Source: Triticum aestivum
Taxonomy: Eukaryota; Streptophyta; Magnoliopsida; Poales; Poaceae
Direction: 5' to 3'
Length of the DNA: 64,000 nt
Assembly (NCBI RefSeq): GCF_018294505.1
Contig: NC_057809.1
Span: 503,376,506 to 503,440,505, forward strand
Of this stretch, positions 12,725 through 23,018 are shown piece after piece. The notes beneath the pieces were generated by a model, which did no database searches, had not been told where the DNA came from, and worked only from the letters and a program-made list of their open reading frames with translations. Position 1 is the stretch's first letter. Each line of letters opens with the position of its first letter. The translations under genes and the position numbers were made by a program.

Positions 12725-13014
12725 TCAGCGACGGTAGCGGCTGGACGTTGCGGCCTTGCTCCGGGCCCGGCGAGAGCTCGGGGGCACGTAATTGTCGTCG
12801 CTTGTCTCCGGAGTCTTGACAAGCTCGGGAGAGTCGCTGGACCACCAGGAGTCACCGCTGTCGCTGGAGGAGTTGCGGGCAAGGCCAGCAGCATGCTCGG
12901 CGTCACGACTATCTCGCGACAATGAGACAACCTCTTCTTCGACGGAAGTGGCTCGGGCTCATCAAGGGGAGTTTTGCCCTTCTCCGCGGCTGAGAACCTC
13001 CATATCGGCGCCAT
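12725..13014 (-). pseudogene. antisense ORF of unknown function in the Fatima-like element
   Basis: On the minus strand an ATG at 13014-13012 opens MAPIWRFSAAEKGKTPLDEP. Around 12935 the reading must shift by one base to continue in the frame with LSRDSRDAEHAAGLARN, SSSDSGDSWWSSDSPE and a basic tail SSRRARSKAATSSRYRR before the stop at 12725. The product would be about 97 residues, Ser/Asp/Glu-rich in the middle and basic at the end, with no domain I recognise. A minus-strand TATAAAT sits 92 bp upstream of the ATG. Extra antisense ORFs between pol and the 3' LTR are described for Tat-lineage elements; that this is one is inference. The apparent frameshift means the local copy is probably non-functional, unless the upstream frame is the real one. 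Confidence 0.45.
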
Positions 13015-13105
13015 GACCAATGCAGCAAGCGATGGAACGAGGAAAAAGAAGGAGCGGGAGAAACAAAGTAAGAGATGGGTGACAGGGGCTCCGCCCCCGC
13101 TTCCC

Positions 13106-13112
13106 ATTTATA
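13106..13112 (-). promoter_or_regulatory. putative TATA box for the antisense ORF
   Basis: On the minus strand the sequence reads GGCTATAAATGGG. The distance to the antisense ATG (92 bp) suits a plant promoter and short leader. It points away from the 3' LTR, so transcription would run against pol. Confidence 0.45.
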
Positions 13113-13356
13113 GCCAAGGGCAGACCAACAGCCGGCCTCCATGATCTAAGGTAATAATGATCTTTTTCTACATGCAGCAAGGACTCGTCAACTTGGGAAG
13201 TTGCCGAGGCAGCGTGGGGAAGCGGAGACGCCCACGTCCAATCAGTCGCCATGCGACAGCCGTGGCCACAGGCTGTTGGGGCCCGCGGCGCTCCATGCTT
13301 GCCCCTTGGCTTCGCCTCAAAGCCAAGCCCAAGCGTGCCTTGGGCCCATGGGATAC

Positions 13357-14255
13357 TGTCAGCATTCTGGGAACGGGGGTCCCCAGACTTGCCTGCCTGC
13401 GGCCCACAGCATGGCTCCCCCAGCGGCCCTATACGGCCCATCCTCACCGGCAAACACTCAAGACCCTCGCGAGGGGCCAAGCCTCGCGAGGCAGATGACG
13501 CAAGACCTCCTCAGGGGTGGCCTCACCAGGCTGGCTCGTGAGAGGCGGATAGATCAAGGCAAGGGACACCTCGCGAGGTTTCTGTGACGCAAGCCATGAC
13601 GACCGGAGCTAGGCGGGCGCCAGCGCGCGTAGTGTCCTCGTTTCCTCTTTGGTGCTAAGGAGGCAAGCGCAGGCGAGGAGTTCCGAGGCATGAGGCAAAG
13701 GTTTCCATATCGGTGCAACAAGACCAAGACCAGCAGGACAGCAGGACGGAGGTCACCATGGAGCCCAAGACGGCGTAACCACCAGAGCCTTTGGCAAGCG
13801 AAGACTACTTTTGTCAAGATAACTTGTACTAGTTGTCTCCCTTTGAAATTGGCCGTTGTGGGATCTCTTCCCGCTCAATATTTGGGAAGAGGACCAGGGC
13901 CACTATAAATAGGACTAGCCACCACCATAGTGAGGCATCTCATCTTGGACTGGACCCATTCCACCAAGGCAACCACACACGTTCACCAAGCACAAGAACA
14001 CCTCTCCTCAGGAGGCTGTTCTTCCCTTGTAATTGTCCGTCCTCAGCCCAAGAGGCAATCCACCACACCACACTGGAGTAGGATATTACACCACAATGGT
14101 GGCTCGAACCAGTATAAATCTTGTGTCTCTCGTTCATTGGGTTCGATGAGCTAGGCCGTGAGATCGTGGTGAGTGCGAGCTGGAGGGGGGAGAGATCTTT
14201 GTGCGCACCCTAGTGTTCGAGCCTCAAGGGTTTTGCGGGAACCCGAAATCCGACA
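13357..14255 (+). repeat. 3' LTR of the Fatima-like element (899 bp)
   Basis: The LTR starts TGTCAGCATTC and ends AAATCCGACA; the ends form the inverted pair TGTCRG/CCGACA. A TATA box, TATAAATAG, lies at 13904-13912. The palindrome CCTCGCGAGG occurs at 13465-13474, 13482-13491 and 13569-13578 in U3. The right flank CATAG should be the target-site copy, the left copy being off the window. The sequence after it is the protease region of G1, so this marks an insertion edge. Confidence 0.7.
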
Positions 14256-14273
14256 CATAGACCTGTTGTTGGC

Positions 14274-14931
14274 ATGCATGTTGTCTCAGTTAAAATAGGA
14301 GATCATTGTTATCATGGTTTATGCGACATAGGTGCTAGCGTGAGTGCTATTCCCTTTACTTTATATCAAGAAATTATGAATGACATAGCACCTGCAGAGA
14401 TAGAAGACATAGATGTTACTATTAAACTTGCTAATAGAGACATTATATCACCAATTGGGATTGTTAGAGATGTTGAAGTCTTGTGTGGGAAAATAAAATA
14501 CCCTACTGATTTTCTTGTTCTTGGTTCCCCACAAGATGATTTTTGTCCCATTATCTTTGGTAGACCTTTCTTGAACACCGTTAATGCTAAAAATAGATTG
14601 TGAGAAACAAACTGTCGGTGTCAACTTTGGTGATGAGTCTCATGAGTTTAATTTTTCTAAGTTTAGTAGAAAACTTCATGAAAAAGAATTGCCTAGTAAA
14701 GATGAAATAATTGGTCTTGCTTCTATTGATGTGCCTCCTACTGATCCTTTAGAGCAATCCTTGCTAGACCATGAAAATGATTTACATATGCATGAAAGAA
14801 ATGAAATAGATAAGATTTTCTTTGAACAACGTCCTCTGCTTAAACACAATTTGCCTAGTGAAACTCTAGGAGGTCCTCCTCCACCTAAAGGTGATCCTAT
14901 TTTTGAATTAAAACAATTGCGAGACACTTGA
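14274..14931 (+). pseudogene. G1 aspartic protease and protease-RT linker
   Basis: The frame from 14274 encodes a pepsin-like retroviral protease: LCDIGASVSAIP is the active-site loop (Asp-Ile-Gly in place of Asp-Thr/Ser-Gly, as in Athila-type elements), and PIIFGRPFLNT is the conserved C-terminal block. The reading then shifts by one base near 14590 to a frame that runs to 14931 through the linker before RT (ending IFELKQLRDT). The start of the domain is lost at the Fatima-like insertion (14255/14256). It would cleave Gag-Pol in the particle. Confidence 0.8.
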
Positions 14932-16059
14932 AATATGCTTATATTGATGAGAAGAAGATATATCCTATTATTATTAGTGCTAACCTTTCAAAACATGAAG
15001 AAGAAAGATTATTGAATGTTCTAAGGAAGCACCGAGCTGCTACTAGATATACTCTTGATGATTTAAAGGGCATTAGTCCCACTCTATGTCAGCACAAGAT
15101 TAATATGGAACCTGATGCTAAACCCATTGTTCATCACCAATGTCGGTTAAATCCAAAGATGAAAGAAGTGGTAAGAACGGAAATATTAAAACTTCTGGAA
15201 GCAGGTATAATCTATCCTATAGTTGATAGTAGATGGGTAAGTCATGTTCATTGTGTCCCTAAGAAAGCAGGTATTACTATTGTCCCTAATGATAAGAATG
15301 AACTTATTCCACAAAGAATTGTTACAGGCTATAGAATGGTAATTGATTTTATAAAATTAAACAAAGCAACTAGAAAATATCATTACCCTCTGCCTTTTAT
15401 TGATCAAATGCTAGAAACATTATCTAGTCACACACATTTTTGCTTCCTTGATGGATATTCTGTTTTTTTCACAAATACCTGTTTCTCAACCTGATCAAGA
15501 AAAGACCACTTTCACTTGTCCCTTTGGAACTTATGCTTATAGACGTATGCCTTTTGGTTTATGCAATGCACCTGCTACCTTTCAAAGATGTATGACTGCT
15601 ATATTCTCTGACTTCTGTGAAAAGATTGTTGAGGTTTTCATGGATGACTTTTATGTTTATGGGAAGTCTTTTGATGATTGTTTAAGCAATCTTGATCAAG
15701 TTTTTCAGAGATGTGAGCAAACAAATCTTGTCTTGAATCGGGAGAAGTGCCACTTTATGGTTAATGAACGTATTGTTTTGGGCCATAAAATTTCAGAAAA
15801 AGGTATTGAGGTGGACAAAGCTAAGGTTGATGCAATTGAGAAAATGCCATGTCCTAAAGGTATCAAAGGTATTCGTAGTTCCTTAGGTCATACTGGTTTC
15901 TATAGGAGATTTATCAAAGACTTCTCTAAAATTTCTAGGCCTCTTACAAATCTTTTGCAAAAGGATGTCCCTTTTGTTTTTGATGATGATTGTTTAGAAG
16001 CCTTCGAAACACTCAACAAAGCCTTAATTTCTGCACCTATTGTTCAACCACCTGACTAG
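14928..16059 (+). pseudogene. G1 reverse transcriptase, frameshifted
   Basis: RT blocks appear in order: AGIIYPIVDSRWVSHVHCVPKK, shown here by its SRWVSHVHCVPKK end; YRMVIDFIKLNKAT; FLDGY (catalytic Asp of block A); then, after a frameshift near 15465, TFTCPFGTYAYRRMPFGLCNA and EVFMDDFYVYG, where MDD is the catalytic YxDD-type box; and the thumb/connection region with KCHFMVNERIVLGHKIS. The frame ends at a stop at 16057-16059, where RNase H should continue. It would copy element RNA into DNA. The catalytic aspartates are still present, but the frame is broken at least twice. Confidence 0.9.
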
Positions 16060-16575
16060 AACTTGCCTTTTGAAACTATGTGTGATGCTAGTGATTATGA
16101 TGTTGGTGTTGTTCTAGGGTAAAGAGTTGATAAGAAACTAAATGTTATTCATTATGCTAGTAAAACTCTAGACAGTGCACAAAGAAATTATGCTACTACT
16201 GAAAAAGAATTTCTAGCAGTGGTGTTTGCCGGTGATAAATTTAGATCTTACATTGTTGATTCAAAATTAATTGTTCACACCGACCATGCTGCTATTAAAT
16301 ATCTTATGGAAAAGAAAGATGCTAAACCTAGACTTATTCGATGGGTTATCTTGTTACAAGAATTTGATTTGCATATCACTGATAGAAAAGGAGCAGAGAA
16401 CCCCGTAGCTGATAACTTGTCTAGGCTTGAAAATGTGCTTGATGACCCACTACCTATTGATGATAGTTTCCCTGATGAGCAGTTAGCTGCAATAAATGTT
16501 TCTCATAGTACTCCTTGGTATGCTGACTATGCTAATTACATCGTCACTAAATATTTACCACCTAACTTTAAATAG
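16060..16575 (+). pseudogene. G1 RNase H domain with internal stop
   Basis: After the stop at 16059 the same frame continues with ETMCDASDYDVGVVLG (first catalytic Asp of gypsy RNase H), a further stop near 16120, then [23 protein letters not shown] (catalytic Glu; shown as [11 protein letters not shown] and TTEKEFLA) and [11 protein letters not shown] (catalytic Asp). It ends at a stop at 16573-16575. RNase H removes the RNA strand during reverse transcription. Nonsense changes make it inactive in this copy. Confidence 0.85.
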
Positions 16576-17678
16576 AAAAAATTCTTCTATGATTTAAGAC
16601 ATTACTTTTGGGATAACCCACATATTTATAAAGAAGGAGTAGATGGTATTATTAGACATTGTGTACCTGAGCATGAATAGGGACAAATCCTACGGAAATG
16701 TCACTCCGAAGCTTATGGAGGGCATCATGCAGGAGATAGAACTGCTCACAAGGTATTACAATCTGGATTTTATTGGCCTACTCTCTTCAAGGATGCACGT
16801 AAGTTCGTCTTACCTTGTGATGAATATCAAAGAATAGGTAATATCGGTAAGCATCAAAAATGCCTATGAATTATTCACTTGCTGTTGAACCATTTGATGT
16901 TTGCGGATTTGATTGCATGGGATCTTTTCCTTCTTCTAATGGGTATACACATATTTTGGTTGCTGTTGATTATGTTACTAAGTGGGTAGAAACTATTCCA
17001 ACTAGTAGTGCTGATCACAACACCTCTATTAAAATGCTTAAGGAAATTATTTTCCCAAGGTTTGGAGTCCCTAGATATTTAATGACTGATGGTGGTTCAC
17101 ACTTTATTCATGGTGCTTTCCGTAAAATGCTTGCCAAGTATGATGTTAACCATAGAATTGCATCACCCTATCATCCTCAATCTAGTGGTCAAGTTGAACT
17201 TAGCAATAGAGAAATAAAATTAATTTTGCAAAAGACTATCAATAGGTCCAGGAAGAATTGGTCTAAGAAATTAGATGATGCACTTTGGGCTTATAGAATA
17301 GCGTATAAATATCCTACGGGTATGTCTCCTTATAAAATGGTTTATGTAAAAGCTTGGCATTTGCCTCTTGAGTTAGAACATAAGGCTTATTGGGCAGTTA
17401 AAGAACTCAACTATGATTTCAAACTTGCTGGTGAAAAGAGGTTATTTGATATTAGCTCATTAGATGAATGGAGAACCCAAGCTTATGAAAATGCCAAGTT
17501 ATTTAAAGAAATAGTTAAAAGATGGCATGATAAAAGAATCCAAAAGCGTGAGTTCAAAGTTGGAGAATATGTTCTTTTGTACAACTCTCATTTAAGATTC
17601 TTTGCAGGAAAATCCTCTCCAAATGGGAAGGACCCTATGTTATCGAGGAGGTTTATCGGTCTGGAGCTATCAAAATAA
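16576..17678 (+). pseudogene. G1 integrase with complete DD35E triad
   Basis: The N-terminal zinc-binding region (about 16690-16850) contains His-His and one Cys but the second Cys is Tyr (LPCDEYQ), and stops interrupt it. From 16860 a frame of 272 residues carries the rve core: Asp at 18 (GFDCMG), Asp at 77 (MTDGGSH) and Glu at 113 (GQVELSN). That is exactly a D,D-35-E spacing, followed by YHPQSSGQ and the C-terminal DNA-binding part (REFKVGEYVLLYNS). Integrase inserts the cDNA and makes the 5-bp target duplication. The core looks intact, while the zinc finger and the fusion to RT are broken. Confidence 0.9.
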
Positions 17679-17948
17679 ATAATGCCAAAGGTACTAACCC
17701 GAAGGTTGCTAATGGGCAACGAATAAACATTATATCTTAGGTACGCCTATTAATGTTGAAAGTAATATTATCCAAACTATGACACTGGAAGAACACATAA
17801 AAGAGACCTTCCGGAACACTCCAGAATCGTGAAAAAGAGGAGGTACGTGATACGGTAAGTAAACTGACTCCGAAAAATCCGCAAAAATATTTTTCGTCAA
17901 TTTTGGAATATAACAAAAATTAGGAAAACAAGAAACTACCGGGATGGT

Positions 17949-18063
17949 CACCCTGGTGGGCACAAGACATCAGGGCGTGCCTGGCATGTTCCCACCTTGG
18001 GTACCTTTCGGACTTTGTTTTTATTCCGTTTGCTTGTTTCCCAAGATAAAAAATCTTTATATA
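17949..18063 (+). promoter_or_regulatory. putative internal promoter: inverted repeat plus TATA
   Basis: An imperfect inverted repeat (arms around 17949-17962 and 17975-18002) is followed by TTTATATACCCC, with TATATA at 18058-18063. The ATG of the env-position ORF is 91 bp further on (18154). The layout copies that of the gypsy LTRs in this window. Promoter activity is inference. Confidence 0.45.
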
Positions 18064-18153
18064 CCCCCCGAACCTATTGATCACTGTATCGCGGAGAAAT
18101 CTTCTGTTTTATTTTCCTTGCTATTTTCTGGCAGATTCGATTAGGCCAGCATC

Positions 18154-18681
18154 ATGTCTTCCTCATCTTCCAACAATGGAGAAGAAGATGCGGGGTTGGT
18201 TCAGGAAGATCTAAGGATAGAGGAAGCTGAAGAGGTTGACATGGAGGAAGGAGAGGAAAATCCCTTTAGGGTTCACCCTCCGGCTTCCGAGAGAGGCACA
18301 TTGGCTGGCATCTCCACTCATCCTAATCCTCATCAAGCAATGAGATCATCAAACAATCAAGAGAGCCCCGAAGTGCATGAAGAACTCCCACCAAGAAGGC
18401 CTTTACACAGGTTACATCGTAACAATTTTCACAATTTGATTCACAATTATGGGTTCGAGAATACTCCTCGTGTGCACATACCGTCAAATTGGGACATAGC
18501 TCGTCCAAGAGAAAGCAATGCAGGAACAAACCCCCGGGTCCTGGAAAATAAACACATAATGGCTGAAGTGATGAAAAACACCGAGTTACGTCATCGAGCC
18601 CTTCGGGAGATTCAAGGCTTGAGGGATCTACTCATGGTTATATTGGAAAACGTTGCTACTTCATCACCAAAACAAAATTGA
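18154..18681 (+). CDS. G1 env-position ORF, function unknown (175 aa)
   Basis: An uninterrupted frame begins MSSSSSNNGEEDAGL and ends at 18681. The N-terminal third is strongly acidic (EEAEEVDMEEGEE), the centre is Pro/His/Asn-rich, and the last 35 residues (MAEVMKNTELRHRALREIQG onward) look helical with heptad-like spacing, perhaps a short coiled coil. There is no signal peptide or membrane segment, so it does not look like an envelope glycoprotein. It lies where Athila elements carry their extra ORF, downstream of integrase, with its own TATA-like site upstream. It stays open although pol beside it is broken, which may be chance for a frame of this size. Confidence 0.5.
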   Translation: MSSSSSNNGEEDAGLVQEDLRIEEAEEVDMEEGEENPFRVHPPASERGTLAGISTHPNPHQAMRSSNNQESPEVHEELPPRRPLHRLHRNNFHNLIHNYGFENTPRVHIPSNWDIARPRESNAGTNPRVLENKHIMAEVMKNTELRHRALREIQGLRDLLMVILENVATSSPKQN

Positions 18682-20164
18682 GTATCGAGTATGGGCACTC
18701 CCCGTGGCTTCCGCCAAGCTTGGGGGAGGTGCCCCGGTATCGTATCACCTCCACTGTCTTTTGCCTTCACTTCTCTTAGTTCGATCCATAGTTACCTTTT
18801 GCTTTAGATGAATAAAAATTTAGTTCGATCCTTTCTTTTTGAGAGTTTGCTTAGTGACCTATCCTTGTAATCATGTGCAAAATATATAATAAAGTTTAGT
18901 TTGAGTTATTGATTTCTTTATTCTCATTTTCTAATAAAAAGAAAGGAAATAAATGAAAAGGATCATATGCTAATCTTATGGTAGGTGATGACACCACATA
19001 AGGAAAAGTATAAGTAGGAAATTTTATTAGAGATTGACAAACATAGCGTTGGTCAATGATGCAACTCATGAAAGAATTAACAAGGAAAGAGAAGATTCAC
19101 ATATAAATACACTATCCTAGAAATCTTTTGTGATTGTGAGCCCCCATCAAAATATTATATGCAAAAATTATTGACGTTGGACAAGGAAGACAACGTAAAG
19201 ATTTATGTTTGTTCATATTCACATAGAAGTTATATTGTCATAGATCCTTCAACATGTGGTGCTTGCCCCCATCTTTGCTAGCCAAAAATTCCACACTAAG
19301 TAGAGATACTAATTGTGCATCCAAAAACCCTTAAACCCAAATCTTATTTTCAAGAGTCCACCATACCTACCTAAGGATTGAGCAAGATCCTTCAAGTAAG
19401 TTGTCATCGGTGTAATAAGTCAATAAAAATTGCTTCTAAAAATGTAAGATCATTTAGTGTAGGAGAAAATTGAGTGTTGTACGAACTTGTGATAGCAAAG
19501 AATAAAAGCGACAGACTGCATAATAAATATTGCTATCATAAGGGGCAATATAACGTGACGTTCTTTTGCACTAAGGGGTTGAGCATACTAACAAATAAGC
19601 GCATGGCAACCTCTGCTTCCCTCTGCGAAGGGCCTATCTTTTACTTTTATGTATTTACTTTTATGCAAGAGTCAAAGTTTTTCTCTCTATTCCTTTTTAT
19701 TTTTCTCCTTTGGCAAGTAGCATGTGGTGAGGAAAGATCTAGGCACATATGTCCAGTTGAATATGGGTAGCATGAGTTATTATTGTTGACATCACCCTTG
19801 AGGTGAATACGTTGGGAGGCGAAACTATAAGCCCCTATCTTTCTATGTGTCCAATTGAAACGTTTTGCTCATGTGTATACGGTTAGTGTTAGAAATCATA
19901 GAAAACTATATGATGGTTGAGTATGTGGACTTGCCTAAAGACTCTGATATGCGACCCTTCCTGAAAAGATGATGAATTGTACTTGCAAAGTTGACTGAGA
20001 ACATAGTTTGTTGGTTTCCAATAGAGTTTATGCTTTATACTTCAATAGTGTGATGAATTGTTACTTATTCATGAGAAGTATATGATAAAAGTTTTATGCT
20101 AAAGTTTGTTGTTGTTATAATAATTCACATGATGCTTCTGTGTCTGTATTTTGTTTTCATCGAC

Positions 20165-20201
<37 letters not shown>

Positions 20202-20269
20202 AGCATGTGGACATATTTTTCGATCTTGGTTTTCGCTTGAGGACAAGCGAGGTCTAAGCTTGGGGGAGT
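18682..20269 (+). other. G1 3' spacer with polypurine tracts and (CT)n
   Basis: This is non-coding sequence between the last ORF and the 3' LTR. AAGCTTGGGGGAGG at 18716-18729 and AAGCTTGGGGGAGT just before the LTR (20257-20269) are polypurine tract copies; the second is the plus-strand primer expected at the LTR edge. A (CT)n run fills 20167-20200. The short ORFs present are not supported by any domain. Confidence 0.65.
20167..20200 (+). repeat. (CT)17 microsatellite
   Basis: An uninterrupted CT dinucleotide run lies in the G1 3' spacer. Confidence 0.95.
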
Positions 20270-21439
20270 TGATACGTCCATTTTGCATCATGTTTACCTA
20301 CTATTATTTATAATGTTTGTATGCATAATAATGCTTTTTCGAGTAATTCTAATGCCTTTTCTCTCATAATATGCAAGGTACACACAAAGACGGAGAATTC
20401 CCGTAGCTAGAAATCTAGACCTAAAAAAGCTACGTCAGGCTACCTATTCTGCACAACTCCAAATGAGCTGAAACTTTACAGGTAATTTGTATGGAATATA
20501 TAAGAAATATTGGAGTCAATAAGTACTAGAGGGGGCCCACCAGGTGGGCACAACCCACCTGGGTGCGCTAGGGAGCCCAAACGCACCCTGGTGGGTTGTG
20601 CCCTCCTCGGTCCACCTCCGGTGCCCATCTTCTGGTATATAAGTCATTTTGACCTAGAAAAAATAATAGGAGGACTTTCGGGATGGAGTGTCGCCGTCTC
20701 GAGGCGGAACTTGGGCAGGAGCACTTTTGCCCTCCAGCGGAGCAATTCCGCTGAGGGAACTTCCCTCCTGGAGGGGGAAATCATCATCATCATCATCACC
20801 AACAACTCTCCCATCTTGGGGAGGGCAATGTCCATCAACATCTTCAACAACACCATCTCCTCTCAAACCCTAGTTCATCTCTTGTGTTCAATCTGTGTAC
20901 CGGAACTATAGATTGGTGCTTGTGGGTGACTAGTAGTGTTGATTACATCTTGTAGTTGATTACTATATGGTTTATTTGGTGGAAGATTATATGTTCAGAT
21001 CCATTATGCTATTTAATACCCCTCTGATCTTGAGCATGTTTATCACTTGTGAGTAGTTACTTCTGTTCTTGAGGTCACGGGAGAAATCATGTTGCAAGTA
21101 ATCATGTGAACTTGATATGTGTTCGATATTTTGATAGTATGTATGTTGTGATTCCCTTAGTGGTGCCATGTGAATGTCGACTACATGACACTTCACCATA
21201 AATAGGCCTAAGGGAATTCATTGTGGAGTAGTTATTAGATGATGGGTTGCGAGAGTGACAGAAGCTTAAACCCTAGTTTATGCGCTATTCCGTAAGGAAC
21301 TGATTGGATCCAAAAGTTTAATTCTATGGTTAGAATTTATTCTTAATACTTTTCTCGTAGTTGCGGATGCTTGCGAGGGGGTTAATCATAAGTAGGAGGT
21401 TTTTTTAAGTAAGAACAACACTTAGCACCGGTCCACCCA
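20270..21439 (+). repeat. G1 3' LTR, first part
   Basis: It begins TGATACGTCC directly after the polypurine tract. It contains a TATA box (TATATAA, 20636-20642), a 22-bp inverted repeat just upstream, an ATC trinucleotide run near 20780-20798, and the polyadenylation-side text shared with 3877-4790. The LTR is split at 21440 by the Sabrina-like insertion and continues at 38332. Confidence 0.88.
20546..20603 (+). promoter_or_regulatory. promoter-proximal inverted repeat of the G1 LTR
   Basis: Two 22-base arms (20546-20567 and 20582-20603) are complementary with a single mismatch, around a 14-base loop. The right arm ends 33 bp before TATATAA. The structure is seen directly; its role is unknown. 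Confidence 0.75.
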
Positions 21440-23018
21440 TGCTACCTCTTGAGCACTGCGTTGGATTTCCTTGAAGAGGAAAGGATGATGCAGCAAAGTA
21501 GCGTAAGTATTTCCCTCAGTTTTTGAGAACCAAGGTATCAATCCAGTAGGAGGCTACGCGCGAGTCCCTCGTACCTGCACAAAACAAATAACTCCTCGCA
21601 ACCAACGCGATAAGGGGTTGTCAATCCCTTCACGGTCACTTACGAGAGTGAGGTTTGATAGATATGATAGAATAATCTTTTTGCTATTTTTGTGATAAAG
21701 ATGCAAAGTAAAATAAAAGCAAAGTAAAAAAGCAAAGGAAATAACTAAGTATTGGAATATTAATATGATGAAGATAGACCCGGGGGCCATAGGTTTCACT
21801 AGTGGCTTCTCTCAACAGCATAAGTATTTTACGGTGGGTGAACGAATTACTGTTGAGCAATTGATAGAATTGAGCATAGTTATGAGAATATCTAGGTATG
21901 ATCATGTATATAGGCATCAAGTCCTAGACAAGTAGACCGACTCCTGCCTGCATCTACTACTATTACTCCACTCATCGACCGCTATCCAGCATGCATCTAG
22001 AGTATTAAGTTCATGAAAACAGAGTAACGCCTTAAGCAAGATGACATGATGTAGAGGGATAAATTCATGCAATATGATAAAAAAACCATCTTGTTATCCT
22101 CGATGGCAACAATACAATATGTGCCTTGCTACCCCTACTGTCACTGGGAAAGGACACCGCAAGATTGAACCCAAAGCTAAGCACTTCTCCCATTGCAAGA
22201 AAGATCAATCTAGTAGGCCAAACGAAACTGATAATTCGAAGAGACTTGCAAAGATAACCAATCATACATAAAAAATTCAGAGAAGATTCAAATATTGTTC
22301 ATAGATAATCTTGATCATAAACCCACAATTCATCGTTCTCAACAAACACACCACAAAAAGAAGATTACATCGAATAGATCTCCACAAGAGAGGGGGAGAA
22401 CATTGTATTGAGATCCAAAAAGAGAGAAGAAGCCATCTAGCTAACTATGGACCCAAAGGTCTGAGGTAAACTACTCACACTTCATCGGAGAGGCTATGGT
22501 GTTGATGTAGAAGCCCTCCATGATGGATGCCCCCTCTGACGGAGCTCCGGAACAGACCCCAAGATGGGATCTCATGGGTACAGAAGGTTCCGGCGGTGGA
22601 ATTAGGGTTTTGGCTCTGTATCTGATCGTTTGGGGGTACATAGGTATATATAGGAGGAAGAAGTACGTCGGTGGAGCAACAGGGGGCCCACGAGGGTGGA
22701 GGGCGCGCCTGGGGGGTAGGCGCGCCCCCTACCTCATGGCCTCTCTGTTGGTTGCTTGACGTAGGGTCCAAGTCTCCTGGATCATGTTCGGTGAGAAAAT
22801 CACGTTCCCGAAGGTTTCATTCCGTTTGGACTCCATTTGATATTCCTTTTCTTTGAAACCCTAAAATAGGCAAAAAACAGCAATTCTGGGCTGGGCCTCC
22901 GGTTAATAGGTTAGTCCCAAAAATTATAAAAGTGGATAATAAAGCCCAATAATGTCCAAAACAGTAGATAATATAGCATGGAGCAATCAAAAATTATAGA
23001 TACGTTGGAGATGTATCA
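21440..23018 (-). repeat. Sabrina-like LTR (3' LTR in element sense), 1579 bp
   Basis: On the plus strand it runs from TGCTACCTCTTGAGC to GGAGATGTATCA. It is nearly identical to the other LTR of the element. TATATATA (22645-22652) is the TATA box on the minus strand, with a GC-rich inverted repeat (22687-22740) upstream of it. Confidence 0.92.
22687..22740 (-). promoter_or_regulatory. promoter-proximal GC-rich inverted repeat, Sabrina-like LTR
   Basis: GGCGCGCC occurs twice, and the flanks (CCACGAGG against CCTCATGG) extend the arms to roughly 20 bp. The other LTR has the same structure at 37989-38046 with CCTCGTGG, which restores that pairing. It lies about 35 bp upstream of TATATATA. Confidence 0.7.

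Larger units (their letters stand above)
4791..14255 (+). mobile_element. GC-rich gypsy element, Fatima-like, 3' portion with two nested LTRs
   Basis: Fragments 4791-7443 and 11752-14255 form one element: gag, degenerate aspartic protease, RT remnant, non-coding spacer with direct repeats, an antisense ORF and a 3' LTR ending CCGACA. The 5' LTR and the gag start lie left of the window beyond the insertions at 1-4790. The element interrupts the protease region of G1, whose sequence resumes at 14256. GC content and codon choice (G/C-ending) differ sharply from the AT-rich Athila-type elements around it. An extra ORF antisense to pol just before the 3' LTR is a known trait of the plant Tat lineage; placing this element there, and the name Fatima, are inference. 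Confidence 0.65.

Noticed and set aside
13142..13187. Short intron-like stretch (GT...TGCAG) on the plus strand
   Set aside because: No coding frame on either side; splice-like words are frequent by chance.
18154..18681. True retroviral envelope gene
   Set aside because: No signal peptide, membrane segment or cysteine pattern; acidic soluble-looking protein.
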